A DNA stretch of 64,000 bases from Chelydra serpentina (Eukaryota > Chordata > Testudines > Chelydridae): the NCBI GenBank assembly GCA_037349315.1, contig JBAIAC010000057.1:10261501-10325500 (forward strand), read 5' to 3'. Positions 1-10,915 of this stretch are shown here, one piece after another. How positions within the stretch are numbered: the stretch's first letter is position 1; the number at the start of each line of letters is the position of its first letter. Under the pieces are notes generated by a model. It saw only the letters and a list, made by a program, of their open reading frames with translations. It did no database searches and was not told the origin of the DNA. A program made the position numbers and the translations under genes.

Positions 1-299
1 GTGCTACAGCCCTGGCCTGGAGGGACCAGCTCTAGGAGTGGGAAAGCAGCCCGGTGTCCGCGGGCCGCTCAGGCCTTGGCTTCTCTGCTGAGAGTTTCCA
101 ACTAGAACTGGTGAAGGGGAATTTCTAGGCGATTTTTCTCTGGAAAGCGTAGCAAACTTCATCTAGTAAATGCCATGAGCAATGTTATTGGGCCAGTACT
201 AGTTCCAGCAAGGGTGTCAGGGGCTGGGGGCTCCAGTGGTGTATAGGTACCGCCTATCTCCTGTGACCCACCAAATTCTTTTCACACCAGACAGCCAGG

Positions 300-555
300 G
301 GGAGGACTACAGGACTAGGGCCTTATTCTCCATGGTCCCTGCACCTTAGGTCAGCATTTACACCAGAGGGTGTAAAACGCTGCCAGATCAGACCGGTGTG
401 AGTCTTTGCACAAGTGTAAATGAAGCATATGGTGGGAATCAGGGCCCCCTACGTGAGACTTCCTACCAATGACTAATAAAAGGCAAAGAGACATGGGCTG
501 GATTTGAACCCATGACCTAGAAGCAAGACTCTTTGTTACCACTCCAGCTAGGGAA
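300..555 (-). repeat. Possible tRNA-derived (CORE-like) SINE fragment
   Basis: Read on the minus strand from 555, the segment shows an A-box-like TAGCTGGAGTGG and, about 35 bases on, a B-box-like GGTTCAAATCC, the internal Pol III promoter layout of a tRNA-derived SINE. It does not fold as a clean tRNA. It lies in the ficolin intron just upstream of the last exon. Confidence 0.4.
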
Positions 556-648
556 AGCCTTTGCCCTCATGCGAAGGCCATGAGTTTGGCATGGAATGAA
601 GATGCCACAGGCCAAGCCCTGGCTGTATTTGCCTTCTTCCCCTTGCAG

Positions 649-896
649 GAGATTCTCTCTCGGGACACAACAGGCTGGGGTTCTCCACGCGGGACAAAGA
701 CCACGACACCTTTGGGGGCAGCTGTGCCATCCTCTACAAAGGCGGCTGGTGGTATGGGCAGTGCCACTCCTCCAACCTCAACGGGCTGTACCTCAAAGGC
801 GAGCACAGCTCCTACGCCAACGGGATCAACTGGTCCACCGGGAAGGGGCACCGCTACTCTTACAAATACGTGGACATGAAAATAAGGCCCCAGTAG
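649..896 (+). CDS. FCN3: Ficolin, terminal exon (fibrinogen-like domain C-terminus)
   Basis: The exon follows a pyrimidine tract and AG acceptor (647-648), enters with two bases of a split codon, and runs to TAG at 894-896. It encodes about 81 residues of a fibrinogen-related domain: the DSLSGHN start, the FSTRDKDHD Ca2+-binding segment, the [18 protein letters not shown] block with its disulfide cysteines, the [11 protein letters not shown] strand, then [18 protein letters not shown] and a final MKIRPQ. The ANGINW..GKG..YSYK..EMK/VDMK.RP ending is typical of ficolins rather than tenascins or angiopoietins. Ficolins are secreted lectins that bind acetylated sugars and start the lectin complement pathway with MASPs. 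The collagen-like and upstream domain exons must lie left of the window. The symbol FCN3 rests on synteny with IFI6, FAM76A and SESN2; family assignment is firm, paralogue assignment is inferred. Confidence 0.85.
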
Positions 897-1670
897 GCAG
901 CCGGTCTCTCTGGGGACTCTACAGGGAACCTTCTCCAAGGACCTCCTCACTGCTGAACACCCTTCTGTGGGGCTAGTAAACCAGGAACTTGCCATTAGCC
1001 CGGATACTGCAGCCTGCAATTCAGTCTCCTCTCTAGGTTCTCTAGCCCTGCAGGTGGTGTCCCCCCAGGGGCTAAAGCAGGAGCTCCCCCCTCTCCAATG
1101 TTCCTTCTTTTCCTTGGCTGGACTAGTGAGAGCTCTACCTACTTAAACCCCTGCTTGTCCTGCTCTAGGAAAAATGAGCTGGGAGGCAGGACTCCTGGAC
1201 TCTTTTCCTGCTGCCCTGCTGTCTGACCCCGTTGTCAAATGCAGGTGAGAATACTGGCCCCTCTCAGAGCTCAGTAGAATTTGCAAAGGGCTCTGAGATC
1301 CTAGGGTGGGGGTTGCTACAGAAATGCAAAGTGTTACTTCATTAAGCACCGTCCACGAGGCCGAGTAATTCCCTCTGAGTCGAGCTGTACTGTCTGAATG
1401 CCACAGCGAAGGCCCTTTGACGACCCCAGGCTGGTATTTTACCATCTCGATTAGCCAGTTTTCAGCAGGGCTCGGTCTCCACCATTGTGGGCAGATTTTC
1501 AAGAGACCTCCCTGCGAAGTCTGGCCATACAAATTGCAGAGGGAGCCACTGACATCTCAAGGGTCTGGCCCCCATGGAGGGTGCTCAGAGCTTGAGAATT
1601 GACCCAACCCGTCTGCACCCCATGGTGATTTGCGGATAGGTTGGTATTTCTCTTGTCTTATTCTTTGGAA

Positions 1671-1676
1671 AATAAA
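1671..1676 (+). terminator. Candidate polyadenylation signal of ficolin gene
   Basis: A canonical AATAAA lies about 775 bases after the ficolin stop codon, followed by a T-rich stretch. It is the first AATAAA on this strand after the stop (an AATAAG at 881 is inside the CDS). It is a plausible but unproven mRNA end. Confidence 0.45.
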
Positions 1677-3041
1677 GCGCCTACGATGTTTAAAACCCGT
1701 TTTCACCCAAAGCTTTTTTCAGTCCCTCAGCACAAGATTTGGGGATTGAGACTCAGCCTGGTTTACATTTACATTAGCCTGCACGTTGTCTCTATGCGGC
1801 ACTGCTCAGGCCAGGAGAAAAAAGGGGAGCGATGAAAGCCTCTTCCAGTCTCGCTGGTTTCTAGGGCCCCCAACGCAGAATGGGCGAGGAAATTCCCTAG
1901 GGAAGCTCTTGCTGTAAGCACCCTCAATGCACATGCAGAATAAGAACAAAAGGATGAAATCCATTGAACGGGCTCTGCCCCAAACCCCAATCGCATCTCA
2001 GATCCTTTTACGAGAGAAAAGGTTTGACTGTAACCCGCAGGCGTCACATCATTCGTTGTAGTGTCCAGGAGCCCAAGACATGCACCACAACCCCGTTGTG
2101 CCAGGCGCTGTACAAACAACAAAAAGACAGTCCCTGTCCCCAGGCGTTTACAATCTAAGTTTAAGACAAGAACCAACACCTGGGAGGGTATAAGTAAACA
2201 ATGAGGCAATATTGATCATTATGATTGCTGAGACTTTGGAGGGTCCATTGGGTAGCATTCATGTACTGTATGCTTGACAACAGGTACAAAGGGCTCAGAT
2301 TCTCATCTGCTAGAATGGTGTCACACCAGAGTTACAGGGGCGTAAATGACAGCAGGTTTTCCCACGGTCCCTACACTTGGGAGTTTAATCATTTGAAAGG
2401 CGAGGGATAGAGGATGGGTGAGGAGGTGCAACCAAAGAAAAGCAGATGATGGAGCAGCGATGTTTAGCGTGTCTTAATAGCTCATCTGTTTAAACAAGCT
2501 TCGCTACATTGTTCACAACCCTCTGGGGGGGGGGGGGGGGAGAATGAGCTTCGTATTCCTCCTGGGAATCACCCAACCCCTATTCATTCAGATGTTCCCC
2601 CGCACCCAGATCCACCCTGCTATGGCCCCACCACCTTCATCTGAACACCCCCCTCCCCCCCTCACAGAGTCCCATTCCCCCTGCACCCAGAATCCCCCAA
2701 CAAGCCCTTATGCATCCAGATCTCCCCTGCATCCAGACACCCCACCAAGCTGCGCACACCCAGACTGCCTGGGGGGCTGGTATAGCTCTGTTCAGGCGTG
2801 TGGATTTTTCACACCCGAGTGACGTAGTTATACTGCAATAAAAGGGTAGCATAGACCTGGCCAAACACTAGTCTTCATTTCAGTAGAAATTAGATCAAAC
2901 CCCTTGAGAATTGCATCAAACCCGTTCCCCCACCACCTCAAAATACAGAAGTCAAACTACGCCTATGCCCAGGCTCGGTAGCGAGAGCCCAGCGGTCGCT
3001 TTTCCGACAGCCGGCGAGAGGGGCGCTGCGGGGGAGGGGGA
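1677..3041. other. Intergenic, repeat remnants
   Basis: Between the ficolin 3' end and the IFI6-like gene I see no exon. About 2040-2180 is an old L2/MIR-like remnant (the 'ccaggcgctgtacaaac..' type sequence also seen near 51060 and 59150). A 16-base G run sits at 2525-2540, followed by a C-rich low-complexity stretch to about 2780. An AATAAA at 2836 on + has no matching gene. Confidence 0.5.
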
Positions 3042-3142
3042 TTACTGCTTCTTGGACTTCTTGCCGCAGATGAAGTTCTGGTGGGCAGAGTAGCCCAGCT
3101 TGGAGCCGGCCGACCCCCAGGCCATGCTGCTTACTTGAGCCC
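3042..3142 (-). CDS. IFI6: IFI6-like exon 3 (C-terminus)
   Basis: The acceptor AG is at 3144-3143. It encodes [20 protein letters not shown] and a short Lys-rich end, stopping at TAA 3044-3042. The small-residue MxxxGSxGSxxGYxxH pattern matches the family C-terminus. Confidence 0.85.
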
Positions 3143-5757
3143 CTGGAACGAACACAGAACAAAGGCTAGTGAACAGCCAGCGCAGAGCCCAGTCAATCCG
3201 GCGGGTGACAGAGAATGGATCCGACGCCCACACTGGCCAGGCGAGAAGCCGGTCTGGATATAGGGAGAGTCACAGGGTCCCCATCTGACCTCACCAGCTT
3301 CACGAGCAGGAGTCACGACTCCTGGCTTCTGTTCCTGGCTCCGCGTGGGGCAAGTGACTGCCGCTGTCTCTGCTTCCCCTCCCACCCTCTGCCTTGGCTC
3401 TTTAGAGCGGTAAGTCCCTGGTGGGGCAGGGATTCTCTCACCATAGCAGTGCCGCACGTAGCAAGAGGGGCGTTTGGTCTCAGTTGGGACCTCTAGTACT
3501 AAAAGCCCCCCTCCAAGTGCAACGACTCCCAGCCCCCTGCTCTTCTTACAAACCACCCCCCATCCTAGCGATCCTTCAGTGAAAGAGGCCAACGAAAGGG
3601 GAATAAGCTCTTTAAAAGCCCATGCTGGGTTTGAAGCGTTCCTTGTATGGGGCACATCCCACCTACCAAGACTCTGGAGCGTGGCCACGACTCCCCCTGC
3701 AGGCACGCCGCCTCCCGAACTTATGGCTGACCAGCTCATCAACCAGGAACCCACGGAGTTGGCTGCTATGCCAGTGGCCTTGAACCCCAATGTCCCCAGC
3801 AGGGCTGGTCCTCCGTACATCAGAGCAACTGGAGCAGAGAGAGACAGATTAGATCAGAGGTGTTTCTGTTTCGGCCCCTTTCGAAGCCCAAACCACCCAG
3901 GCCGAGCGAGGCATTCACCATAGAGGAGGAAGGCCCTGTTCAGTTTACACAGGGTCAGATAGCATGTTAAGGACTGTCTGCAGCATTAGACTTCAGCTGC
4001 TCTCCCCTCCCATCCTTGCCTTGCACTGTGAAGAGAACTAACAAACTCAGCACATACACATGCTCACCCTACTACAAAACCATCTACTATTACCCTGGGC
4101 TGTATGGATGGGACTGCTTCGGGGTCATGCACCTTTTCCTCTGCCTCCTCCGCCCCCCGGCCTCCATTGGGGAGGGGAATTAATAACCCACCTCCTCCCA
4201 CGACCATGTACGGGAGAGCATCCATTAATCCGCAGCCATCCTCCTCTTCATCATCTAGAGAGACAGGCAGAGAAACAGTTTGAGCATTACTGGGGCTTCT
4301 GGGTTAGAGAGAGCATGTGTGTGCATGGCGGGGGGGGAAAGTGTTTGTGTTTTAATGTTTGCTTATTTTTGCACATACAAAATAAAAAGGGATTCTGGCA
4401 GGAGGAGAGAGGCTTGTTTAGCAGTGATCTGGGTGCTGACCCATCAGGCCTTCCAGCCAGAAAAGGCTTCAGTTAAAGATGGGAGCAGAACCTGTAACTC
4501 TTGTGAGTGTTTATCACAACACAGCCTTTAATACCACAAATAACACGGTATTGTACGACTCCCTCCGCCCCCTCCCAACCTTATCTGTGTGACAATTCCC
4601 TCTGCTCGTGTCTCTGTACTTGTCACATTGGTCCAATCAAAGCCAGGTTTCCCTGGAACCAGGGCCGGCTCCAGGCACCAACTTTCCAAGCTGGTGCTTG
4701 GGGCGGCAGGTGAGAATGGGGCGGCAGTCCGAGTCCCGCGGCGGCAATTCGGCGGCAGGTCCGCTCTTCCCGCCGCCGAATTGCCGCTGCAGGACTCGGA
4801 CTGCCGCCCCAGTCTCATCTGCCGCCCTTCCCTTGTTGCCGCGGACTGGGACTGCCTGTGTCGGGGGCATGGCCCCGCCCCTGACGCAGCAGGGCCCCGC
4901 CCCCGACGCAGGCAGACGTCGGGGGCGGGGCCTCACCATCTGCCTGCATCGGGGGCGGGGCCACCGCCCCTGCTTGGGGCAGCAAAATGGTGAGAGCCGC
5001 CCCTACCTGGAACACCCAGAGGTGCATCTAAGCGAGGACTAGTTCCACACCCAGGGCCTGAGCCAGCCCTCAGATCCACGTGGGTGCAGCGATTCACCTG
5101 CAGGATCAGGTCCCAGAGTTCAGCATTTTATCCCCCGGGTTTCACATCTGGCACTGCTCCAAGGAAAGGTCACAAGAGTATTTTCCCCACCCCTCTTCTT
5201 GTGCGCCGAAGGAGATGAGCTGCCATTAGTCACCAAAGAAAAACCGGTTAAAAAACCAACCAAACAAAATGTTGGGGCAGAGGCCAGGTCGGGAAAGTCT
5301 CTGGGAGCTCCCGAGAAGAGAAACTGCAGCCTTAACTAGAGCCCTGAGTGCTTCTAGGCCACTTTGAAGACACCATCATGCAAGCCTATGATGGCATAGC
5401 GATGACAGTGGCTATCACACAAGCATCCATCGCGTACACATGGGAGCTTCAGGGTCTGCGGGGAAGGGAGCAAGGACTGCACAGGCCACGGGGACTCACT
5501 TCCAGGGTAGGGAAGATGGCCGATTGCAATCAATTGCAAGCTTCCTCTGTGCCATCAATGCTGTTGCCCATGGCAAAGAGAAAGCAGAAGCGTGCAGTCC
5601 CAGCGCTGTCTGTCGATGTAGCACCTGGCCCCAGCACCAAGCGGATTTTGGGGGGCAATGGAAATAAGCAAAAACTAAACATACCTATAAACTTGTCAGC
5701 AGAGCCACTGGACAGGACCAGACACAGCAGGAAGAGAAGCTGGGATTGCCGCCACAT
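3042..5757 (-). CDS. IFI6: Interferon alpha-inducible protein 6-like (ISG12 family), complete three-exon gene
   Basis: The CDS is complement(join(3042..3142, 3667..3828, 5685..5757)), 336 nt, 111 aa. All junctions are GT..AG and both introns are phase 1, so the frame is continuous. Exon 1 encodes a signal peptide ([20 protein letters not shown]) preceded by GCGCC. Exon 2 carries the small glycine/alanine-rich ISG12 hydrophobic motif, including [20 protein letters not shown] and [14 protein letters not shown], nearly the same as mammalian IFI6. Exon 3 ends in a Lys-rich tail (CGKKSKKQ). Family members are interferon-induced hydrophobic proteins of mitochondria or ER membranes that modulate apoptosis and antiviral defence. 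At 111 aa it is shorter than human IFI6 (about 130 aa) because the segment between signal peptide and hydrophobic motif is missing. IFI27L-type naming is possible; the neighbours FCN and FAM76A favour IFI6. No canonical ISRE is visible in the 290 bases upstream. Confidence 0.88.
3667..3828 (-). CDS. IFI6: IFI6-like exon 2 (ISG12 hydrophobic core)
   Basis: The acceptor is a strong pyrimidine tract plus AG at 3830-3829; the donor is GTAGGT at 3666. It encodes 54 codons with the conserved [26 protein letters not shown] core. Confidence 0.9.
4660..5071. mobile_element. GC-rich DNA-transposon-like element in IFI6 intron 1
   Basis: The element starts CAGGGCCGGCTCC and its far end, read on the minus strand, is GAGGGCTGGCTCA, an imperfect terminal inverted repeat. 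Inside, 4715-4810 is a nearly perfect palindrome of GGCGGCA/TGCCGCC blocks, and 4850-4975 repeats GGGGGCGGGGCC-type motifs. Together these suggest a non-autonomous hAT-like element. No clean target duplication was found, so class is tentative. Confidence 0.55.
5685..5757 (-). CDS. IFI6: IFI6-like exon 1 (signal peptide)
   Basis: It starts at ATG 5757 and ends with donor GTATGT at 5684. It encodes a hydrophobic signal peptide of about 22 residues and ends one base into a codon. Confidence 0.85.
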
Positions 5758-6084
5758 GGCGCCCGAGTGGGGGGTTTCTTCCTGTTAGGCACCGTCCTGC
5801 AGGTACAAAAGTGACACCATCCCTCCGCCCTGTTACCATTCCGCTGCGGCAAGTCAATTGGGGGAGGAGGTGTGTGTGTGTGCACCCTCTGCTGGCGATA
5901 ACAGGTAAACTCTAACTTTCCCCAAAGGGTTCCCAGCCTGTCAGCTCTCGGAAGGGTATTCCACAGAAGATACCACAAACACATTGGAAGAACAAGCTGT
6001 CCATTCTCCAGGATTTGGGGCTGTGCATTATGAGCCAGGCTCATAGACTTTAAGATCAGACGGGACAATCGTGATCAGCTCGTC

Positions 6085-6609
6085 CAGTGGGTCTCAACCT
6101 TTCCAGACAGCTGTACCCCTTTCAGGAGGCCGATTTGTCTTGCGTACCCCAAGTTTCACCTCACTTCAAAAACTACTTGCTTATAAAATCAGACATAAAA
6201 AACCAGAAGCGTCACAGCCACACTGTCCCTGACACTTTGCTGACTTTCATTTTTACCATACAATTATAAAATAAATCAACTGGAACATAAATATTGTACG
6301 TACATTTCAGTGCGATGCCCAAGCCTGTTTGTCACGCGTGAGCCTTGTCTGAAGCCTGAGCCCCAGGCAGCGGGGCTGAAGCATGTAACTTAGCTTCACG
6401 GGGTCCCCTGTTGCAAGGAACTCGGGGCAACTGCCCTGCTTGACACCCTCTAATGCCAGCCCTGCACTTGCAACTCCCCTAAACCTGTCCCGTGACCCTC
6501 TTGGGGGCTGCATCCCCCCAGATGAGACATTGATCTCAATGACTGAGTGCCCCCTGGAATACCTCTTGAGTACCCAAGGGGCACCCATACCCCTGTTTGA
6601 GAACCACTG
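6085..6609. mobile_element. Non-autonomous hAT element inserted in CR1
   Basis: Termini CAGTGGGTCTCAACC and, inverted, CAGTGGTTCTCAAAC form the terminal repeats. Flanks agctcgtc (6077-6084) and atctagtc (6610-6617) match at 6 of 8 positions, consistent with an aged 8-bp hAT target duplication. The 525-bp interior has no meaningful ORF. Because it interrupts the CR1 sequence, it is younger than that copy. Confidence 0.7.
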
Positions 6610-6642
6610 ATCTAGTCTGACCTCCAGCACATTGCAGGCAAC

Positions 6643-7070
6643 CATAGGCGCCGACTTCTGTCGGCGCTGGTGGGTGCTTGCACCCCCCCCCCCCCCCCCA
6701 ACTCCACCCCCGGGCACACTGCATCCCCCCACCCCGCTTGCAAGCAAGGGGGGAGCAGCAGAGCACCCACCGGCCCGGCAGCTCCCCACCAGCCCCCCCG
6801 CACCCGCAGCTCACCCCTCACACACATGAGCATGCAGACACCATATGCACACGCATGCACACACACGTGCAGACATACACATGCATGCAGACACCCATGC
6901 AAATACACGTGCCACCTGTATGCATGCAGACACACCTATGCAGACAGAAACACATGCCTGCACCCACACACACGCCTACACCCCCCACACACACTCCTGC
7001 ACCACCCCCACCCCCCAACACATAGACACTCACACACAACTGCACTGGGGTTCAGCGAGGGTGGGCCGAT
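6643..7070. mobile_element. Second insertion in the CR1, ending in CA-rich low complexity
   Basis: The insert is flanked by caggcaac (6635-6642) and gaggcaac (7071-7078), 7 of 8 matching. It begins 'ataggcgccgac', carries a 17-base C run (6683-6699) and a long CA/CATG-rich tract (6820-7045). Terminal inverted repeats are not evident, so its class is open; the duplication length fits hAT. Confidence 0.5.
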
Positions 7071-7330
7071 GAGGCAACAGACCCTCACCCACCCACTCCT
7101 GTAATGGACCAGATCCCCCAACCTCTGGCTATTACAGTCCTCAAATCATGATTTAAAAAACTTCAAGCTACAGAGAATCCACCATTTATGCAAGTTTGAA
7201 CCTGCAAGTGACTCATGCCCCATACTGCAGAGAAAGGCAAAAACAAAACCAAACAAAAAACAGGGTCTCTGCCAACCTGACCCAGGGAAAATTCCTTCCC
7301 AACCCCAACTGTCACTCCTAAGAGGTCAAA

Positions 7331-8790
7331 ATCCTAAATTCTCTGCTCAGGCCAGAGTCTCTCTCTCTCCAGCTCAATGCAATTACCTTGCCTTTACCCC
7401 GTTACTGAGCAGAGAGCTTACAGCTGTACCCAGTGGAGCCGAGAACAAGCCACCTCCGAGCAGATCAGGATGCAGGGCTGCTACAGGACACAAGCCAGCT
7501 GCCCCTTTTTATCTCCATCCCTTCGCTCCACCCCTTCACCCAGGCTCTTCCCCTGCAGCTGTTCCTTTAATGAGTTTCGTTTCTCCCATCCACCGGCTCT
7601 TCACTTCCTGCTAGAAGCAAATAAATGAGTCCAGGAAATTGAAACTTATGCTTAAAGGGACCTCACCCATTTCAAAAGCACACATCTACTTACAAACATT
7701 TTACCGCCTAGGGTACAAGCCATGGTCACTAGCACTGGGAGAGAACATCTCCCCCCCTACCCCCATTACGTCCAGTGTGTTCCCTTTGTACCTGGCAGCA
7801 TTTTGGGTACTTCCACTTCCCCCTTTTGCACCTGATGCTGCAAACTTTTACCCTTGCGCATCAGTACATTTGCTCACATGACAGTCCCTCCCCTCCCAGG
7901 GCTGGACACCCTAACAACCGTGGGGATGGAGGCTCCGGCCACAGCTGCTCCAATGGGTGCAAAAGCTGCCTCCCCACTCACCAGTGGGAGCTGCCCCTCC
8001 AGCCCCAGTGTTGGCAGCTGGGAGCATCCCTTCTCCAAAACAGCAGCAGCATTCAGCTGTCTCTGCAGACAAGCTTCCGGGGGAGAGGGGGGATCTGCAG
8101 TGTGAGTGTGTGTGGGGGGAATCATTGTGATACTTGTAAACAGCATCCCCGTGATATGAAATCACTGGGGTGATGCACAGGCAGCCTATGATGCTATCGC
8201 TGCAGGCTACGTTCACTCTAAGGTGCAGGACTGTGTGGCTGGGCACACTGCACTCAGGGGCGTGGGATGAGGGGTGGTGTGTGTGTGTGTGGGGGGGGTC
8301 CTGGGGCATGCCAAGCTTCGGCAACTCCCCCAGCCCTGGGGCAGCAGCACGGAGAGACACCTCTCCCCCAGCCCCAGCCCCAGGGCTGCTACAGCTGGGG
8401 AGAAGGCTGGAGGGAGTCCTCTCTCCCTGCCACAGCCCCGGGCAGCCTGCACCCCAAACCCCTTATCCCCGGCCCCACCCCAGAGCCCACACCCCCAACC
8501 GGAGCCCTCACCCCTCCGCACCCCAACCCTCCACCCCAGCCCTAAGCTTCCTCCCACACGCCGAATCCCTCGGCCCCACCCCGCCACACATCACCTCCAT
8601 ATTGGTGCACATAACAAAATTCATATTGCACATAGATGGGAAAAATTAGAGGGAACATTGGCTGCAGGGTCACTTGAACTAGTGGCTTTTCTTTTCCACG
8701 GGCATCAGATGACATTATTGACACAGGTGCCTTTTGTCCACCGCTGAGCTGGAGAAGAAAGACGGGGAGGGCGGGGGGGACGGGAATATC
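7331..8790. other. Intergenic, no gene seen
   Basis: There is no exon-like sequence. It contains GT/G-rich simple sequence near 8275-8300 and a C-rich tract (8360-8590) giving long meaningless proline/serine frames. Confidence 0.4.
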
Positions 8791-8794
8791 TTTT

Positions 8795-9060
8795 CTTGGA
8801 CTTGGCTGTCTGTTGGTGAGGGAGACCAGCTTTCGAGCTTACTCAGAACTCTGGGAAAGGTACTCAGGGTGTCACAGCTAAATACAAGGCGGAACAGATT
8901 ATTTAGGGTAAAGTAGTGAACTCCTATTTCAAGGGACTATTCAAGGTGAAGTGGCCAGTTAACACCTCTACAGTCATAGGACAATGTTATGAACTTAATC
9001 TCCCATTCAGAACTTCGCTAGACATTACAAATCACGGATTTAAAGTCACTGGATTTATGG
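8795..9060 (+). repeat. Dispersed repeat related to 59440-59700
   Basis: Shared landmarks are 'ctgttggtgag..gagaccagcttt', 'ctgggaaaggtactc', 'cacagctaaat.caag..ggaacagatt.tttag' and 'ttaacacctct.cagtcatagga', in the same order as in 59440-59660. Class is undetermined. Confidence 0.55.
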
Positions 9061-9125
9061 TTTATTACAACAATCAGTAACCCACTAACCCCCCCTTTTT
9101 GTTCGATGACTGGAGACGCTCTCTC

Positions 9126-9316
9126 AGGGTGGTTAAGCACTGAAACAAATTGCCTAGAGAGGTTTCAGAGTCTTCATCATTGGAGGTTTTTAAGAACAGG
9201 TTAGACAAACACCTGTCAGGGATGGTCTAGTTGTTACGTAGTGCTTCCTTGAGTGCAGGAGGCTGGATTAGATGACCTATTGGTGTCCCTTCCAGTCCTA
9301 CACTTCTATTATTCTC
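9126..9316 (+). mobile_element. CR1 LINE 3' end
   Basis: The segment reads like the CR1 C-terminus and tail: 'ggaggtttttaagaacaggttagacaaac', 'ggctggattagatgacct', 'cccttccagtcctac', then repeated 'ttctattattct'. It is 5'-truncated, as usual for CR1. Confidence 0.7.
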
Positions 9317-9744
9317 TCCCAAGAACCTGACCCTGGATTCCACTTGGCTTCATTGCACCTGTGGACTGTGAGAGCAGGAGACATGGAGGCACATGGTGGG
9401 CTCCACACAACAAGCCCAAGACAACTCCAAACCAGACAGACAGAGGTCCAGATTCAGCTCGACTGGGAAGGACACGTGGTGCTCATGAATGCCCATGACC
9501 TGATGTGACAGATACTATGGACACATGGAACCATCAAAATCTATTGAGTCAACCTGATGTTACATGTATCTTTATTGGCTACTGATTAGATTCCTGATTC
9601 AATGAGGGAGTTATAAGGTTTCCTTGGGGGGCTGGGGAAGAATAATGCCAACTCCTAAGGCAGGTTACAAGTCTGGAGAAGTTTGGTCCTGGGGGAAGCT
9701 GCATAGACTGATTTGACCTGGCTCAAGCAGCCTGTTTGCTTTAG

Positions 9745-10265
9745 TCTCATAGACTTTAAGGTCAGAAGGGATCATTATGATCATCTAGTCTGACCTCCTG
9801 CACAACACAGGCCACAGAATCTCACCTACCCACTCCTGTAATAAACCCCTAACCTGTGTCTCAGCTATTGAAGTCCTCAGATCATGGTTTAAAGACTTCA
9901 GGATGCAGAGAATCCTCCAGCAAGTGACCCGTGCCCATGCTAAAGAGGCAGGCGAAAAACTCCCAGGGCCTCTGCCAATCTGCCCTGGAGGAAAATTCCT
10001 TCCCAACCCCAAATATGGCGATCAGCTGAACCCTGAGCATGTGGGCAAGACTCATCAGCCAGACACCCAGGAAAAAATTCTCTGTAGTAACACAGATCCC
10101 CACCCCATCTAACATCCCATCACAGGCCATTGGGCATATTTACCGTTGATAGTCAAAGATCAATTAATTGCCCATCATATTATCTCCTCCATAAATTTAT
10201 CAAGCTTAGTCTTGAAGCGAGATATGTCTTTTGCCCCCACTGCTTCCCTGACACAGACTGAAATC
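9745..10265 (-). mobile_element. CR1 LINE 3' fragment, antisense
   Basis: It starts with 'tcatagactttaaggtcagaaggg' and 'gatcatctagtctgacctcctg', the antisense CR1 tail, and continues to 'agcttagtcttgaagcgagatatg'. Truncated copies of the same subfamily lie at 6045-7330 and 44144-44250. Confidence 0.65.
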
Positions 10266-10367
10266 TTTTTTCCCCTACTGTTACTCACACCTTTTTGTTA
10301 GCTGTTTGTAATAGGCCATCCTGATTATCACTACACAAGTAATATATATCTATATCTATATATCTTC

Positions 10368-10518
10368 CTACTGTATGTTCCACTCTATGCATCCGATGAA
10401 GTGGGCTTTAGCCCATGAAAGCTTATGCCCAAATAAATTTGTTCGTCCCTAAGGTGCCACAAGTACTCCTCATTGTTTTTGCGGATACAGACTAACACGG
10501 CTACCACTCTGAAATCTG
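10368..10518 (-). repeat. Common turtle dispersed repeat ('aagcttatgc..gtgccacaagtactcct' family)
   Basis: Landmarks are 'gatgaagtgggct..agcccatgaaagcttatg', 'ctaaggtgccacaagtactcct' and 'acagactaacacggctaccactctgaaa'. Related pieces lie at 16484-16582, 32815-32865 and, as a diverged variant, 60775-60859. I do not assign a class; a Penelope-like origin is possible. Confidence 0.6.
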
Positions 10519-10667
10519 ACTTTCCTCTGGCATTAATCTCTGGATGGAGGTATCCCAGCCCCTTGTCTCCATCTAGAACCTAAACTAGCTAGCTCTCATC
10601 TGTGGGTTAGTCCATAACCTGTCCTGTGTCCTCCTGGACACCAGACCAAATGGCCCCAGAGAGAGAC

Positions 10668-10915
10668 TAAGGCCTGGTCTAAACAGTTTTTGTACTTGAC
10701 TTGTACTTTTAACTGATCGTTCTATCAGTACAACCCCTAGTGTAGAAGCAGATATAAGTGTATTTCTACCAGAACGGTATTCCTCTTCCTGAACAGGAAT
10801 AAGCTCTACTAGTATAAAACACCTTTATGCTGGTATAACTGCATGCACACTGGAGGTGAGCAGGGATTATATCATGTTAACTGCATTGGTATAGTACAAC
10901 TTGACATTGACAAGG
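10668..10915. repeat. Possible short inverted-repeat element
   Basis: The ends aaggcctggtctaaac and, inverted, taggccttgtcaatg are partly complementary, and the interior has many short near-palindromic pieces around 'gtataact'. It resembles a degraded MITE; evidence is weak. Confidence 0.3.

Larger units (their letters stand above)
6045..7330 (-). mobile_element. Old CR1 LINE fragment split by two nested insertions
   Basis: Three pieces (6045-6084, 6610-6642 and 7071-7330) read in order as one antisense CR1 3' segment ('tcatagactttaag..', 'tctagtctgacctcc..', 'ctcacccacccactcctgtaat..'). The same sequence occurs uninterrupted at 9745-10265. The pieces are separated by the insertions at 6085-6609 and 6643-7070. 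Confidence 0.7.

Noticed and set aside
300..555. A tRNA gene
   Set aside because: A- and B-box-like motifs exist but no cloverleaf can be drawn; the same holds at 51845-51935 and 47774-47850. They are SINE heads.
580..976. Two overlapping plus-strand frames over the ficolin exon
   Set aside because: They are in the wrong frames; the fibrinogen-like motif is only in the third frame bounded by the acceptor at 647-648.
3131..3820. 229-codon minus frame taken as one protein
   Set aside because: Only its first part is real (IFI6-like exon 2). The rest reads through intron 2; the splice sites at 3666 and 3144 give the true structure.
5758..6045. ISRE in the IFI6-like promoter
   Set aside because: The only candidate, GGAAGAAAC on the minus strand near 5775, lacks the GAAANNGAAA spacing.
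6612..7121. Several His/Thr- or Cys-rich frames on both strands
   Set aside because: They are translations of a CA-rich simple repeat and the C run.
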